Assembly: GCA_024644465.1 (NCBI GenBank)
Contig: JAHEKY010000011.1
Coordinates: forward strand, 5,105-48,071
Direction of reading: 5' to 3'
Source of the DNA: Ilumatobacteraceae bacterium
GTDB lineage: Bacteria > Actinomycetota > Acidimicrobiia > Acidimicrobiales > Ilumatobacteraceae
DNA length: 42,967 bases
Made by a program: the position numbers and the translations under genes. Below, in pieces: positions 22,598 to 30,746 of this stretch; within the stretch, counting starts at the first letter, position 1; every line of letters starts with the position of its first letter. The notes beneath the pieces were generated by a model that was given only the letters and a program-made list of their open reading frames with translations, was not told the origin of the DNA and did no database searches.

Positions 22598-22603
22598 ACT
22601 GTA
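22598..22603 (-). promoter_or_regulatory. -10 box, leaderless promoter of molybdenum hydroxylase operon
   Basis: TACAGT lies 7 nt before the ATG at 22590. Confidence 0.5.
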
Positions 22604-22634
22604 CAAACCGTTCACCGGCGCGTCGATCAACGCG

Positions 22635-22662
22635 GACAAGTTGTGTCTGACACGACGTTGTC
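22635..22662 (-). terminator. palindrome overlapping the PPK2 stop codon
   Basis: gacaagttgtgtc (22635-22647), centre base 22648, gacacgacgttgtc (22649-22662). It pairs with one bulge and one wobble or mismatch. The core agttgtgtcWgacac is shared with the palindrome at 4603-4627. On the minus strand it begins inside the PPK2 TGA. Confidence 0.55.
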
Positions 22663-23497
22663 ATTCGACGACGATGTCGTCGAGGCCCTCCTCGGGCTCG
22701 GGATAGCGCGGGTCGATCTCGTCGAGGTGGTGGCGCAGGATCTTGGCGATGCACACGTTGCGGACCCACTTGCGGTTGGCCGGCACGACGTACCACGGCG
22801 CGTCGTCGGTCGACGTCTTCTCGATCGCGTCCGTGTACGCCTCCATGAAATCGGGCCACAGCGCTCGGTCGTCGAGGTCTCCCGCTCGGAACTTCCAGCG
22901 CTTGTCGGGCCGGTGCAGCCGCTCCTCGAACCGCTCCTTCTGCTCCTCCAACGAGATCTGCAGGAACACCTTCACGACCGAAGTGCCCTCGTCGGTCAGC
23001 AGCTGTTCGAAGTTGCGGATGTGGTCGTACCGGCGCCGCCACACCTTGGCCGGCACGAGGTCCTTCACGCGGACGACGAGCACGTCTTCGTAGTGCGATC
23101 GGTTGAACACGCCGATCCGCCCGTCGGCCGGGGCGTGGTGGTGGATCCGCCAGAGGTAGTCGTGGGCTCGTTCCTCCTCGGTCGGGACGCCGAACGGGTT
23201 GACGTCGACGCCGGCGGGGTTGAGCCCGCTGAACACGCTGCGGATCGTGCTGTCCTTGCCGGCGGCGTCCATCGCCTGGAGGACGAACAGCAGCGAGTTC
23301 GACCCGTCTGCGAACAACCGCTTCTGGAGGTCGACGAGCGCGTCCATCTCCGCGGCGAACACCTCGGCGGCACCTTCCTTGTCCCAGCCGAACGTCTCGC
23401 CGGGATCGCGCCGGTCGAGATCGGCGGGGCCGTCGACGCGCAGCGCCCTGAGCAACTCCTTCGTCGACGGGTTGTCCGGGCTGGTACGTGGTCCCAT
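22661..23497 (-). CDS. ppk2: polyphosphate:nucleotide phosphotransferase, PPK2 family
   Basis: A 278-residue cytoplasmic PPK2 that transfers phosphate between polyphosphate and nucleotides. Walker A is FVLQAMDAAGKDSTIRSVFSGLNPAG, Walker B lies in GVFNRSHYEDVLVVRV, and the lid is ISLEEQKERFEERL. The C-terminal APWYVVPANRKWVRNVCIAKIL is diagnostic of the PPK2 nucleotide phosphotransferase group. Whether AMP or NDP is preferred cannot be decided by eye. The ATG at 23497 is chosen because the frame upstream enters the neighbouring gene. It lies 5 bp after the stop of the DUF5522 gene, so the two are probably co-transcribed. Confidence 0.94.
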   Translation of the reverse strand: MGPRTSPDNPSTKELLRALRVDGPADLDRRDPGETFGWDKEGAAEVFAAEMDALVDLQKRLFADGSNSLLFVLQAMDAAGKDSTIRSVFSGLNPAGVDVNPFGVPTEEERAHDYLWRIHHHAPADGRIGVFNRSHYEDVLVVRVKDLVPAKVWRRRYDHIRNFEQLLTDEGTSVVKVFLQISLEEQKERFEERLHRPDKRWKFRAGDLDDRALWPDFMEAYTDAIEKTSTDDAPWYVVPANRKWVRNVCIAKILRHHLDEIDPRYPEPEEGLDDIVVE

Positions 23498-23502
23498 CGG
23501 CG

Positions 23503-23769
23503 TCACTCTTGCAGAAACGGGCAGTGCCGGCAGCTGGAGTCGCAGCACTCACCCCGCTGCGCGAGGAACGTCGCGGTGAACACGCTCAACCCCGTCACCG
23601 GGTCGAGGTAAGTCGGCAGGTGCCGCTCGATCGCGGCTCGGTGGCGGGCGAGGATCGCGTCGCGCTGCGGGTGCGACGAGTTCAAACGGCCGGCCGCCGG
23701 CTCGCCACGCCAGCCCGGTCGCAGTTCCGCGCCGCCGTGTGCCACATCGGAATTGTCGCGCAGCGGCAA
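23503..23769 (-). CDS. DUF5522-like small cysteine-rich protein
   Basis: An 88-residue protein ending GLSVFTATFLAQRGECCDSSCRHCPFLQE. This matches the DUF5522 pattern (vFT..yL..RG.CC...CRHCP), whose four cysteines (CC-x3-C-x2-C) look able to bind a metal or Fe-S cluster. Its function is unknown. The frame starts with TTG at 23769 without a visible ribosome site. An in-frame GTG at 23745, preceded 6 nt upstream by GACAAT, is a good alternative. It forms a two-gene unit with PPK2. The 130 bp to the divergent ABC lipoprotein gene hold that gene's promoter and leader. Confidence 0.78.
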   Translation of the reverse strand: MPLRDNSDVAHGGAELRPGWRGEPAAGRLNSSHPQRDAILARHRAAIERHLPTYLDPVTGLSVFTATFLAQRGECCDSSCRHCPFLQE

Positions 23770-23839
23770 CGAGGTGACGGTTCGGTTGCGATGGTCAGCA
23801 ATTATCCGCCCGCGTTGAAGATGGCGCCATCGACTCGTC

Positions 23840-23845
23840 TAGTGT
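23840..23845 (+). promoter_or_regulatory. -10 box of the peptide-type ABC importer operon
   Basis: TAGTGT preceded 19 nt upstream by TTGAAG (23815-23820), a possible -35. The leader is about 50 nt and contains gggggaa before the ATG. The same tctagtgt string is found before the NMT1 lipoprotein gene. Confidence 0.45.
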
Positions 23846-23899
23846 CCGCATGCGTGACGACAGTCACGACCATCGACCACGACCATTGGGGGAATCCGA

Positions 23900-25705
23900 A
23901 TGACGACACGATCGTCTCGTAGTGCAACGAAGCTCGCCATGGGTGCGCTCGTCTCCTTCGCGCTCGTTGCTGCGGCGTGTGGCGGCAGTGACGACAACGG
24001 CGCGTCGCCTGGCACGGATGCCCCGAGCGTGACCGAGGGCGACGCCCCACCGGACACCGAAGGCGACGCCCCACCCCCGACCGAAGGTGATGCTCCGGAG
24101 AGCACGGTCGACCCAGGGGTCGTGATCGACGAAGACGATGTCGTCGAGGACGACACCGGTCCGAAGCCGGGTGGCACGCTCCGTTACGGCCTCGAGGCCG
24201 ACGTCAACGGAATCAACCCGACGAGCTCCTCACTGTCGTCGCCCGGTTTGATGATGTCGAACGCTGTGTTCGACACGCTTGCGGTGTGGACACCCGAGGG
24301 CAAGGCCGTGCCGTTCCTCGCCGAGTCGATCACGCCGAACGACGACTTCACGGTGTGGGATGTCAAGCTGCGCCCGGACATCACGTTCCACGACGGCACG
24401 CCACTCAACTCCGAGGCGATCGCCGTGAACTTCGAGGCGCAGCGGGCCGACCCGCTCGTCGGCCTCGCCGTCAAGCCGTTCTACCCCGAGGAGGGCGCGA
24501 CCGAGATCGTCGACGACCTGACGATCCGGTTCAACCTGCTGGAGCCGAACGCCGTGTTCCCCGGGGCGCTCGCCAGCCAGCTCGGCTACGTCGCCTCGCC
24601 GACGTGGATCGCGGCGGCACTCGAGGACCCGAACCTCAACCAGGCGCCGGTCGGCACCGGGCCGTTCATGTTCGACAGCCGCTCCCAGGACTCGACGACA
24701 CGGTTCGTCCGCAACGAGTCGTGGTGGAACGGCGACGTCTGGCTCGACGCGATCGAGTTCGTGCCGGTGACCGACCCGGACACCCGCACCGACCTGCTGC
24801 TCCGCGGCGAGTTGCAGGCGATCCAGACGACCAACCCGGCGTCGGTCGGCGACTTGATGGACGAGGACTCGATCCAGAACATCATCGATGAGACAGGAGA
24901 GGAGTCGTTCGCGATGATCAACTCCTCGGTCCCGCCGTTCGACGACATCCGCGCTCGTCAGGCGATCACGTTGGCGACGCCGCTCGACAACTATCGCAAT
25001 CTGATCAACCTCGGCATCGCCCGCGGGGCCGATCAGGGCTTCATCCCCGAGTCGGCGTACTACAACCCGGACGTCGTCCAGGAGGGCGATGATCCCGAGG
25101 GTGCGCAGGCGCTCGTCGCCGAGTACTGCGCCGAGAAGGGCGCGGAGATCAACACCGTGCTCGGGGAGACCGCGACCACCTGCACCGACGGCAAGATCAA
25201 CATCGAGTTGCAGTACTCCGGGCCCGCCGTCGTGCAGACCCGGATCGCGGACATCCTGTCCGAGGGGTGGCAGGACAGCTTCAACGTCACGATCGACGAA
25301 CTGCCGCAGGACGAGCACATCCTCCAGACGGCGCTCGGTCAGTACAACATCAACACGTGGCGCCAGTTCGGTGCCGTTGATCCGGCGCTCGACAACGTCT
25401 GGCTGATGTGCCGCACGGTGGGATTCATCTCGCTGAACTGGCCGAAGTTCTGCGACGAGTCACGTGACGCGATTCTGCTCGAAGCTCAGGCCATCACCGA
25501 CCAGGCCCAACGCGAGGCGCTGTACAAGGAACTCGTCCAGAAGATCAACGACGACTACCTCTACATCTTCTTCAGTCACACGATCTGGGACAACGCGTTC
25601 GCCGAGAACGTCCGCGGCATGTGCGAGCACACCACCCCGGAAGGTGTGCCGATGCAGTGTGCGATCGGCGGCCGGACGTGGTTCCACGCGGTGTGGCTGG
25701 CGTAG
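23900..25705 (+). CDS. peptide/oligopeptide-type ABC transporter substrate-binding lipoprotein (SBP_bac_5)
   Basis: A 601-residue exported lipoprotein. Its signal peptide ends with LVAAACGGS (lipidated Cys near 27), followed by an acidic linker with three TEGDAPP-like units, and then a family-5 binding domain starting GGTLRYGLEADVNGINPT. Family features are TFHDGTPLNSEAIAVNFE, APVGTGPFMF and the C-terminal YKELVQKINDDYLYIFFSH. Such proteins capture oligopeptides, but also nickel chelates, glutathione or sugars, so the ligand is open. It heads a five-gene operon with two permeases and two ATPases, the complete importer set. A gggggaa ribosome site precedes the ATG. Confidence 0.93.
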   Translation: MTTRSSRSATKLAMGALVSFALVAAACGGSDDNGASPGTDAPSVTEGDAPPDTEGDAPPPTEGDAPESTVDPGVVIDEDDVVEDDTGPKPGGTLRYGLEADVNGINPTSSSLSSPGLMMSNAVFDTLAVWTPEGKAVPFLAESITPNDDFTVWDVKLRPDITFHDGTPLNSEAIAVNFEAQRADPLVGLAVKPFYPEEGATEIVDDLTIRFNLLEPNAVFPGALASQLGYVASPTWIAAALEDPNLNQAPVGTGPFMFDSRSQDSTTRFVRNESWWNGDVWLDAIEFVPVTDPDTRTDLLLRGELQAIQTTNPASVGDLMDEDSIQNIIDETGEESFAMINSSVPPFDDIRARQAITLATPLDNYRNLINLGIARGADQGFIPESAYYNPDVVQEGDDPEGAQALVAEYCAEKGAEINTVLGETATTCTDGKINIELQYSGPAVVQTRIADILSEGWQDSFNVTIDELPQDEHILQTALGQYNINTWRQFGAVDPALDNVWLMCRTVGFISLNWPKFCDESRDAILLEAQAITDQAQREALYKELVQKINDDYLYIFFSHTIWDNAFAENVRGMCEHTTPEGVPMQCAIGGRTWFHAVWLA

Positions 25706-25739
25706 TCGTCGCAGTACCGAGGGCTGAGGCTCCACTTCG

Positions 25740-26699
25740 ATGAGGTACTGGCTGCAACGGCTGGGAGCAGCGCTCGCGCTGCTCCTGGCCGTCAGCATGC
25801 TCACGTTCGGCGCGATGAATCTGCTGGGCGACCCGCTGTTCAACATCCTCGGGCCGGCCGCCAGCGACACCTCCACCGAGGAGGGGCGCCAGATCATCGC
25901 GGACGCCAAAGCCGAGTACAACCTCGACGAGCCGCTCCCCGTGCGGTACGTCAAGTGGGGATCGGCATTCGTCACCGGTGACTTCGGCGTGCAGTTCAGC
26001 GTCGACGGTCAGCCGCCGGTGGCGGATCTCATCAAGGAGCGATTGCCGCGCACGCTGATGCTGCTGATCATGGCGCAGCTGATCGCGGTGACGTTGGCGA
26101 TCCCGTGGGCGCTGTGGTCGGCGTCGCGAGCGGACAGTGTCGTCGACAAGATGTCCACCGCCACCACGTTCTTGTTCATCGCGCTGCCGAACTTCGCGCT
26201 CGCGGTGCTGATCAAATACGTCCTGTCGATCAAGTTCGAGATCTTCCCGCTGATCTTCAACGCGGCGGACCCGTTCTGGACGCGCGTCTGGCAGATGGTG
26301 ATGCCCGCGCTCACGCTCGGGTTGCCGGCCGCTGCGGTGTACCAGCGTCTGCTGCGCACCGACCTGATCACCACGCTGCAGGAGGACTTCATCCTCACCG
26401 CGCGTGCCAAGGGGGTGTCGCGCCGCAACGTGCTGTTCAAGCACGCGCTGCGACCGTCGCTGTTCTCGTTCATCACGATCTTCGGCATCACCACCGGTGC
26501 GCTGATCGGCGGCGCCCTCGTCGTCGAGCAGGTGTTCATCATCCCCGGCCTCGGCAGCGCGATCGTCGAGGCGATCCTGCGTGAGGACTTCCCGGTCGTA
26601 CTCGCGATCGTGATGCTCGTGACCGCCGCGTTCGTTGTGATCAACGTGATCGTCGACCTGGTCTATTCACTGATCGATCCGAGAGTGAGGGCGTCATGA
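25740..26699 (+). CDS. ABC transporter permease, DppB/OppB-like
   Basis: A 319-residue permease with the DppB layout: an N-terminal TM (LGAALALLLAVSMLTFGAMNLLGDP), a periplasmic loop of about 60 residues, then five TM helices. The EAA loop is EDFILTARAKGVSRRNVLFKHALRPSLFSFIT. FIIPGLGSAIVEAILREDFPVVLAIV near the end is typical of the family. The gene begins 34 bp after the lipoprotein gene, and its TGA overlaps the next ATG. Confidence 0.94.
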   Translation: MRYWLQRLGAALALLLAVSMLTFGAMNLLGDPLFNILGPAASDTSTEEGRQIIADAKAEYNLDEPLPVRYVKWGSAFVTGDFGVQFSVDGQPPVADLIKERLPRTLMLLIMAQLIAVTLAIPWALWSASRADSVVDKMSTATTFLFIALPNFALAVLIKYVLSIKFEIFPLIFNAADPFWTRVWQMVMPALTLGLPAAAVYQRLLRTDLITTLQEDFILTARAKGVSRRNVLFKHALRPSLFSFITIFGITTGALIGGALVVEQVFIIPGLGSAIVEAILREDFPVVLAIVMLVTAAFVVINVIVDLVYSLIDPRVRAS

Positions 26700-27628
26700 G
26701 CGATGGTGTGGGGGTCGGACCCGTTGGCGTCGAGATGGCTGCGGGAATGGAGGCATCCGCCGGGGGCGCCGTCGTCGGCCTGTCGCAGGACGAGACGACG
26801 AAGCGCACACTCGGGATCGGTTTCTGGATCTCGATCACGTGGATCACGGTCATCGTCCTCGCCGCCGCGCTCGCGCCATGGCTCCCGCTCAAGGACCCCG
26901 ATTCGAACTTCATCGCCGCCGGCGAGCGCCCGCCCTACTCTCCGAACGGCACGCATTGGTTCGGTACCGACCAGGACGCCCGCGACCTGTTCAGCCGCAC
27001 GATCTGGGGCGCCCGGATCTCGTTGACCGTCGGGTTCGTGGCGATCGCGTGCGGCATGGTCTTCGGCGGGCTGCTCGGCATGATCGCGGGCTATTTCCGC
27101 GGCTGGTGGGACCGGGTCATTTCGTTCGTCTTCGTCGTGTTCCTCTCCTTCCCGGCGCTCGTGCTCGCCATTCTGATCACTGCGCTTCTGGAACGCAGCC
27201 TGCGGACGATTTCGATCACGCTCGGCATCCTGTCGATCGCCCCGGTCGGCCGGGTTGCTCGGGCGACGACGATCTCGTTCGCCGACCGGGAGTTCGTGCT
27301 CGCCGCGCGGACGCTCGGCGCGAGCCACCGCCGGATCATGATCAAGGAACTGTTGCCCAACGTGCTGATCCCGATGGGGGCACTGGCGCTGCTCGGCATG
27401 GCGGTCGCCGTCGTCGCCGAGGGCGGGCTCGCGTTCCTCGGATTGTCGGTCGAGAAGGGTTCCACCTGGGGCAAGATGATCCTCACCGGCGCCGGATCTC
27501 GCGACCTCCAGAAGGCGCCGTGGATCGCGTTTGCGCCGATCATCGTGCTCTTCCTGACCGTGCTCTCGCTGAACTTCGCGGGTGACCGGTTGCGGAGCTA
27601 CTTCGACGTCAGGGAGACGGCGCTGTGA
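26696..27628 (+). CDS. ABC transporter permease, DppC/OppC-like
   Basis: A 310-residue partner permease. The N-terminal 40 residues are variable, followed by TM1 and the DppC-typical loop PYSPNGTHWFGTDQDARDLFSRTIWGARISLTVGF. The EAA loop is REFVLAARTLGASHRRIMIKELLPNVLIPMG. It ends ILFLTVLSLNFAGDRLRSYFDVRE, close to the family signature. ATGA overlap with the upstream gene and GTGA overlap with the downstream gene show tight coupling. Confidence 0.94.
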   Translation: MSDGVGVGPVGVEMAAGMEASAGGAVVGLSQDETTKRTLGIGFWISITWITVIVLAAALAPWLPLKDPDSNFIAAGERPPYSPNGTHWFGTDQDARDLFSRTIWGARISLTVGFVAIACGMVFGGLLGMIAGYFRGWWDRVISFVFVVFLSFPALVLAILITALLERSLRTISITLGILSIAPVGRVARATTISFADREFVLAARTLGASHRRIMIKELLPNVLIPMGALALLGMAVAVVAEGGLAFLGLSVEKGSTWGKMILTGAGSRDLQKAPWIAFAPIIVLFLTVLSLNFAGDRLRSYFDVRETAL

Positions 27629-28701
27629 CCACCGATCAGTCGATGCGCGTCGAGGCGGGTGCGGTCCTGCTGGAACTCGACGACCTGAAGACCCACTTCA
27701 AGACCGAGCGGGGTCTCGTACGTGCCGTCGACGGTGTGACCTTGAAGCTGCGGCGCGGCGAGTCACTCGGTGTCGTCGGCGAGTCCGGCTCGGGCAAGAC
27801 GGTGCTGAGCAGGTCGATCATGGGCCTGCTGCCGAGCACGGCGGTGCGTCACGGCTCGGTGAGGTTCGCCGGCCAGGAGATCCAGGGCATGTCGTCCAAG
27901 CAGATGCGCCACCTGTGGGGCGCCGAGATGTCGATGGTCTTCCAGAACCCGCTCAACTCGCTCAACCCGCTGATGAAGATCGGCAAACAGATCGTCGAAC
28001 CGCTGAAGCTGCACCTCGGCATGGACAAGGACAACGCCCGCGCGACGGCGGTGCAGCTGCTGCGCGACGTCCGGATCCCCGAGGCGGAGCGGCGCCTCAA
28101 CCAGTACCCGCACGAGCTGTCGGGTGGCATGCGCCAGCGGGTCATGATCGCGATCGCCCTCGCGTGCGGGCCGACGCTGCTCTTCGCCGACGAGCCGACG
28201 ACGGCGCTGGACGTGACCGTGCAGGCCCAGATCCTCGACCTGATCAACGAGCAGCGCCGCGACCGCGACATGTCGGTGATCCTCGTCACGCACGATCTCG
28301 GCGTCGTCGCCGGACACACCGACCAGATCGCGGTGATGTACGGCGGCAAGCTCGTCGAGTACGCGCCGACCAAGATCCTGTTCGCCGACATGAAGATGCC
28401 GTACACGAAGTCACTGATGCGCAGCATCCCGAAGATGGCCGACCCGAGCCACAGCCGGCTGGCGACGATTCCGGGGCGGCCCCCGGACCTCGTCAACCCG
28501 CCGAAGGGCTGCAACTTCGCGCCGCGCTGTGCCTACGCGCAGGACCGCTGCCATGTCGAGGAACCACCGCTCACCGAGGCGAAGGACGCCGGGCACGTGT
28601 TCGCCTGCTGGTATCCGGTCGGTTCGCCCGAGTTCGAGCGCAAGGACGCCGAACTCCAGGAACAGGGCATCATGCCGGCGGACTCGGCGGCGGTGTCCTG
28701 A
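27625..28701 (+). CDS. ABC transporter ATP-binding protein, DppD/OppD-like
   Basis: A 358-residue ATPase starting with GTG in a GTGA overlap. It has Walker A GESGSGKT, Q-loop MVFQNPLNSLNPLMKIG, signature LSGGMRQRVMIAIALACGP, Walker B LLFADEPTTALDVTVQAQILDL and an H-loop in VTHDLG. The C-terminal oligopeptide_HPY region (PPKGCNFAPRCAYAQDRCHVEEP) carries three cysteines that in DppD/OppD relatives can bind an Fe-S cluster. It forms the ATPase pair with the next gene. Confidence 0.94.
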   Translation: MTTDQSMRVEAGAVLLELDDLKTHFKTERGLVRAVDGVTLKLRRGESLGVVGESGSGKTVLSRSIMGLLPSTAVRHGSVRFAGQEIQGMSSKQMRHLWGAEMSMVFQNPLNSLNPLMKIGKQIVEPLKLHLGMDKDNARATAVQLLRDVRIPEAERRLNQYPHELSGGMRQRVMIAIALACGPTLLFADEPTTALDVTVQAQILDLINEQRRDRDMSVILVTHDLGVVAGHTDQIAVMYGGKLVEYAPTKILFADMKMPYTKSLMRSIPKMADPSHSRLATIPGRPPDLVNPPKGCNFAPRCAYAQDRCHVEEPPLTEAKDAGHVFACWYPVGSPEFERKDAELQEQGIMPADSAAVS

Positions 28702-29711
28702 TGGCCGGCACCGGCAAGGCCCACCTGCGCGACGGCGACCGCGTGCTCAGCATCGAGGATCTCGTCGTCGAGTTCAAGGTCGGCCACGGCAACACGGTCA
28801 AGGCGGTGTCGGGGATCAGCTTCGACGTCCTGCGCGGGGAGACGCTCGGCATCGTCGGCGAATCCGGCTGCGGCAAGAGCACGACCGGCCGCGCGATCAT
28901 GCAGATCCCGAAGCCGACGTCGGGGTCGATCGTGTTCGAGGGACGCGACCTCACGACGCTCAGCCACAAGGACGTGCGCGAGGCCCGCACGAAGGTGCAG
29001 ATGATCTTCCAGGATCCGGTCTCGTCGCTGAACCCGCGGCGTTCGGTGCGCGACAGCGTGCTCGAACCGCTCGTGATCTGGAAGCGCGGCACCGCGGAGG
29101 AACAGTCGGCGTTGGTGGACGAGATCCTCGAATCGGTCGGCATCGACCCGAAGCGCGCCGCGGAGAGCCGACCGCATCAGTTCTCGGGCGGTCAATGCCA
29201 GCGCATCTCGGTGGCGCGTGCCCTTGCGCTCGACCCCACGTTGATCATCTGCGACGAGCCGGTGTCGGCGCTCGACGTCAGCGTGCAGGCGCAGGTCCTC
29301 AACCTGCTCGAGGATCTCAAGGAGAAGTACGGCCTGACGCTCGTGTTCATCGCCCACGACCTCGCGGTCGTGAAGAACATCAGCGACCGTGTCGCGGTGA
29401 TGTACCTCGGCAAGCTGTGCGAAGTCGCGTCCAGTGACGACCTCTACGCCCGCCCCGCGCATCCGTACACGAACGTGCTGCTCGACTCGATTCCCGAACC
29501 CGACCCGAACGCGGACCACACCGTCGGCCGGATCATCGGTGAGCCACCGTCGCCGGTCGCTCCCCCGGCGGGCTGTCGGTTCCACCCGCGCTGCCCGAAC
29601 GCGGACGATCTCTGCGCCCGGGAGGAGCCGCAGTTGCGCTCGATGGGAGCCGGCCACTTCGTCGCCTGCCATCACCCGGTCGAGACACCGGTCGCGCTGT
29701 CGGCGGACTGA
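28701..29711 (+). CDS. ABC transporter ATP-binding protein, DppF/OppF-like
   Basis: A 336-residue ATPase with Walker A GESGCGKST, Q-loop MIFQDPVSSLNPRRSV, signature FSGGQCQRISVARALALDP, Walker B IICDEPVSALDVSVQAQVLNL and an H-loop in AHDLAVVKNISDRVAVMYLGK. It ends with the HPY-type PPAGCRFHPRCPNADDLC. The ATG at 28701 shares one base with the previous stop (TGATG). The same frame stays open upstream across the whole preceding gene, but that stretch has arginine-rich shadow composition. A GC-rich hairpin starts in its stop codon. Confidence 0.94.
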   Translation: MAGTGKAHLRDGDRVLSIEDLVVEFKVGHGNTVKAVSGISFDVLRGETLGIVGESGCGKSTTGRAIMQIPKPTSGSIVFEGRDLTTLSHKDVREARTKVQMIFQDPVSSLNPRRSVRDSVLEPLVIWKRGTAEEQSALVDEILESVGIDPKRAAESRPHQFSGGQCQRISVARALALDPTLIICDEPVSALDVSVQAQVLNLLEDLKEKYGLTLVFIAHDLAVVKNISDRVAVMYLGKLCEVASSDDLYARPAHPYTNVLLDSIPEPDPNADHTVGRIIGEPPSPVAPPAGCRFHPRCPNADDLCAREEPQLRSMGAGHFVACHHPVETPVALSAD

Positions 29712-29738
29712 CCGCGGCGCCCCCGGGCCACCGCGGTC
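29710..29738 (+). terminator. hairpin beginning in the stop codon of the last ABC importer gene
   Basis: gaccgcgg (29710-29717) pairs perfectly with ccgcggtc (29731-29738) across a 13-nt loop. No T-run follows. Confidence 0.45.
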
Positions 29739-29755
29739 GACGCCCGCCGGACTGC

Positions 29756-29761
29756 TACGTT
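29756..29761 (+). promoter_or_regulatory. -10 box, leaderless promoter of AlkA-like gene
   Basis: TACGTT lies 7 nt before the ATG at 29769, in the context gctacgtt as before the acyl-CoA synthetase. Confidence 0.5.
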
Positions 29762-29768
29762 CCAGACG

Positions 29769-30731
29769 ATGCCCACGTTGAGCCACCACCTCGTGCGCGA
29801 ACGGTTGATCGACATCGGGTCGACGTTGTCCTGGTACCGCCACGGCCGGCACGACCCGACGACGTGGCTGACCGTCGTCGGCAGCGGCACGCGGTCGAGC
29901 GGTGATTTCGTCCGCGCGACGCGCACCCCGGACGGGCCGGGCACGCTGCACCTGCAGTGGCGAGACCGCACGACGACCGAGATCGACGGTGTGCCGGGTG
30001 TCGAGGTGCGGTCGTACGGGCCGGGCGCCGCGTGGCTCGCGCGTCAGGCCCCGCTGATGATCGGTGTGGCCGACCCCGGCGACCCCGCACTCGAGGACGC
30101 CCGCCACCCTGTCGTCGCTGCCGCCGCCCGGGCGGGTCGCTCGCTGCGCTTCGGCGCGAGCGGCGATCTCTACCATGAACTGCTGCCGACGATCATCGAG
30201 CAGCGGATCACCGCCGGAGAGGCGTACCGCCAGTGGTACCGCCTGTGCATCGAGCTGTCCGAGCCCGCGCCGGGGCCGTTCGCGAGGCTGCTCCTGCCGC
30301 CGGACCCGACCCGGCTCGCGCGTCAGCCCGGCTGGTGGTTCCACCCGCTCGGCATCGAGCGCAAACGCGCCGAGCCGCTGGCGCTCGTCGCCCGGCACGC
30401 CGGCAAGTACTGGGACTGGGCGCAGCTCCCGCCGAGCGAGGCCGCTGCCAAGCTGCAACTGCTGAACGGCGTCGGCCAGTGGACGATCGGCTCGGTGCTC
30501 GGGCCGGCGCTCGGCGACCCGGACGCGGTCGCCGTCGGCGACTACCACCTCAAGAACATCGTCGGCAACACCCTGGCGGGTGAGGCACGCGCGACCGACG
30601 AGCGGATGCTCGAGCTGCTCCAGCCGTACGCCGGCCAGCGCGGGCGCGTCGTGCGGATGCTGTGCCACAACGGAGCGTCGACACCGAAGTTCGGACCCCG
30701 CAAACGCGTGCTCCCGATGCACTCCTGGTGA
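29769..30731 (+). CDS. HhH-GPD DNA glycosylase, AlkA / 3-methyladenine type
   Basis: A 320-residue protein with the HhH-GPD layout of base-excision glycosylases that remove alkylated purines. LLPTIIEQRITAGEAYRQWYRL (about 139-160) matches the AlkA helix that begins the glycosylase domain. The helix-hairpin-helix is LLNGVGQWTIGSVLG, followed by the catalytic Asp in AVAVGDYHLKNIVGN. The first 120 residues match a beta-rich AlkA N-terminal domain by position. It starts leaderlessly after the ABC importer operon. It is probably independent of the transporter and of the glycan genes that follow. Confidence 0.85.
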   Translation: MPTLSHHLVRERLIDIGSTLSWYRHGRHDPTTWLTVVGSGTRSSGDFVRATRTPDGPGTLHLQWRDRTTTEIDGVPGVEVRSYGPGAAWLARQAPLMIGVADPGDPALEDARHPVVAAAARAGRSLRFGASGDLYHELLPTIIEQRITAGEAYRQWYRLCIELSEPAPGPFARLLLPPDPTRLARQPGWWFHPLGIERKRAEPLALVARHAGKYWDWAQLPPSEAAAKLQLLNGVGQWTIGSVLGPALGDPDAVAVGDYHLKNIVGNTLAGEARATDERMLELLQPYAGQRGRVVRMLCHNGASTPKFGPRKRVLPMHSW

Positions 30732-30746
30732 ACCGGATCAGCCCGG

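Noticed and set aside
27582-28700. In-frame upstream extension of the last ABC ATPase to a 709-residue protein
   Set aside because: The extension reads through the DppD-like gene in the wrong frame and is arginine-rich. The ATG at 28701 gives a normal-length ATPase.
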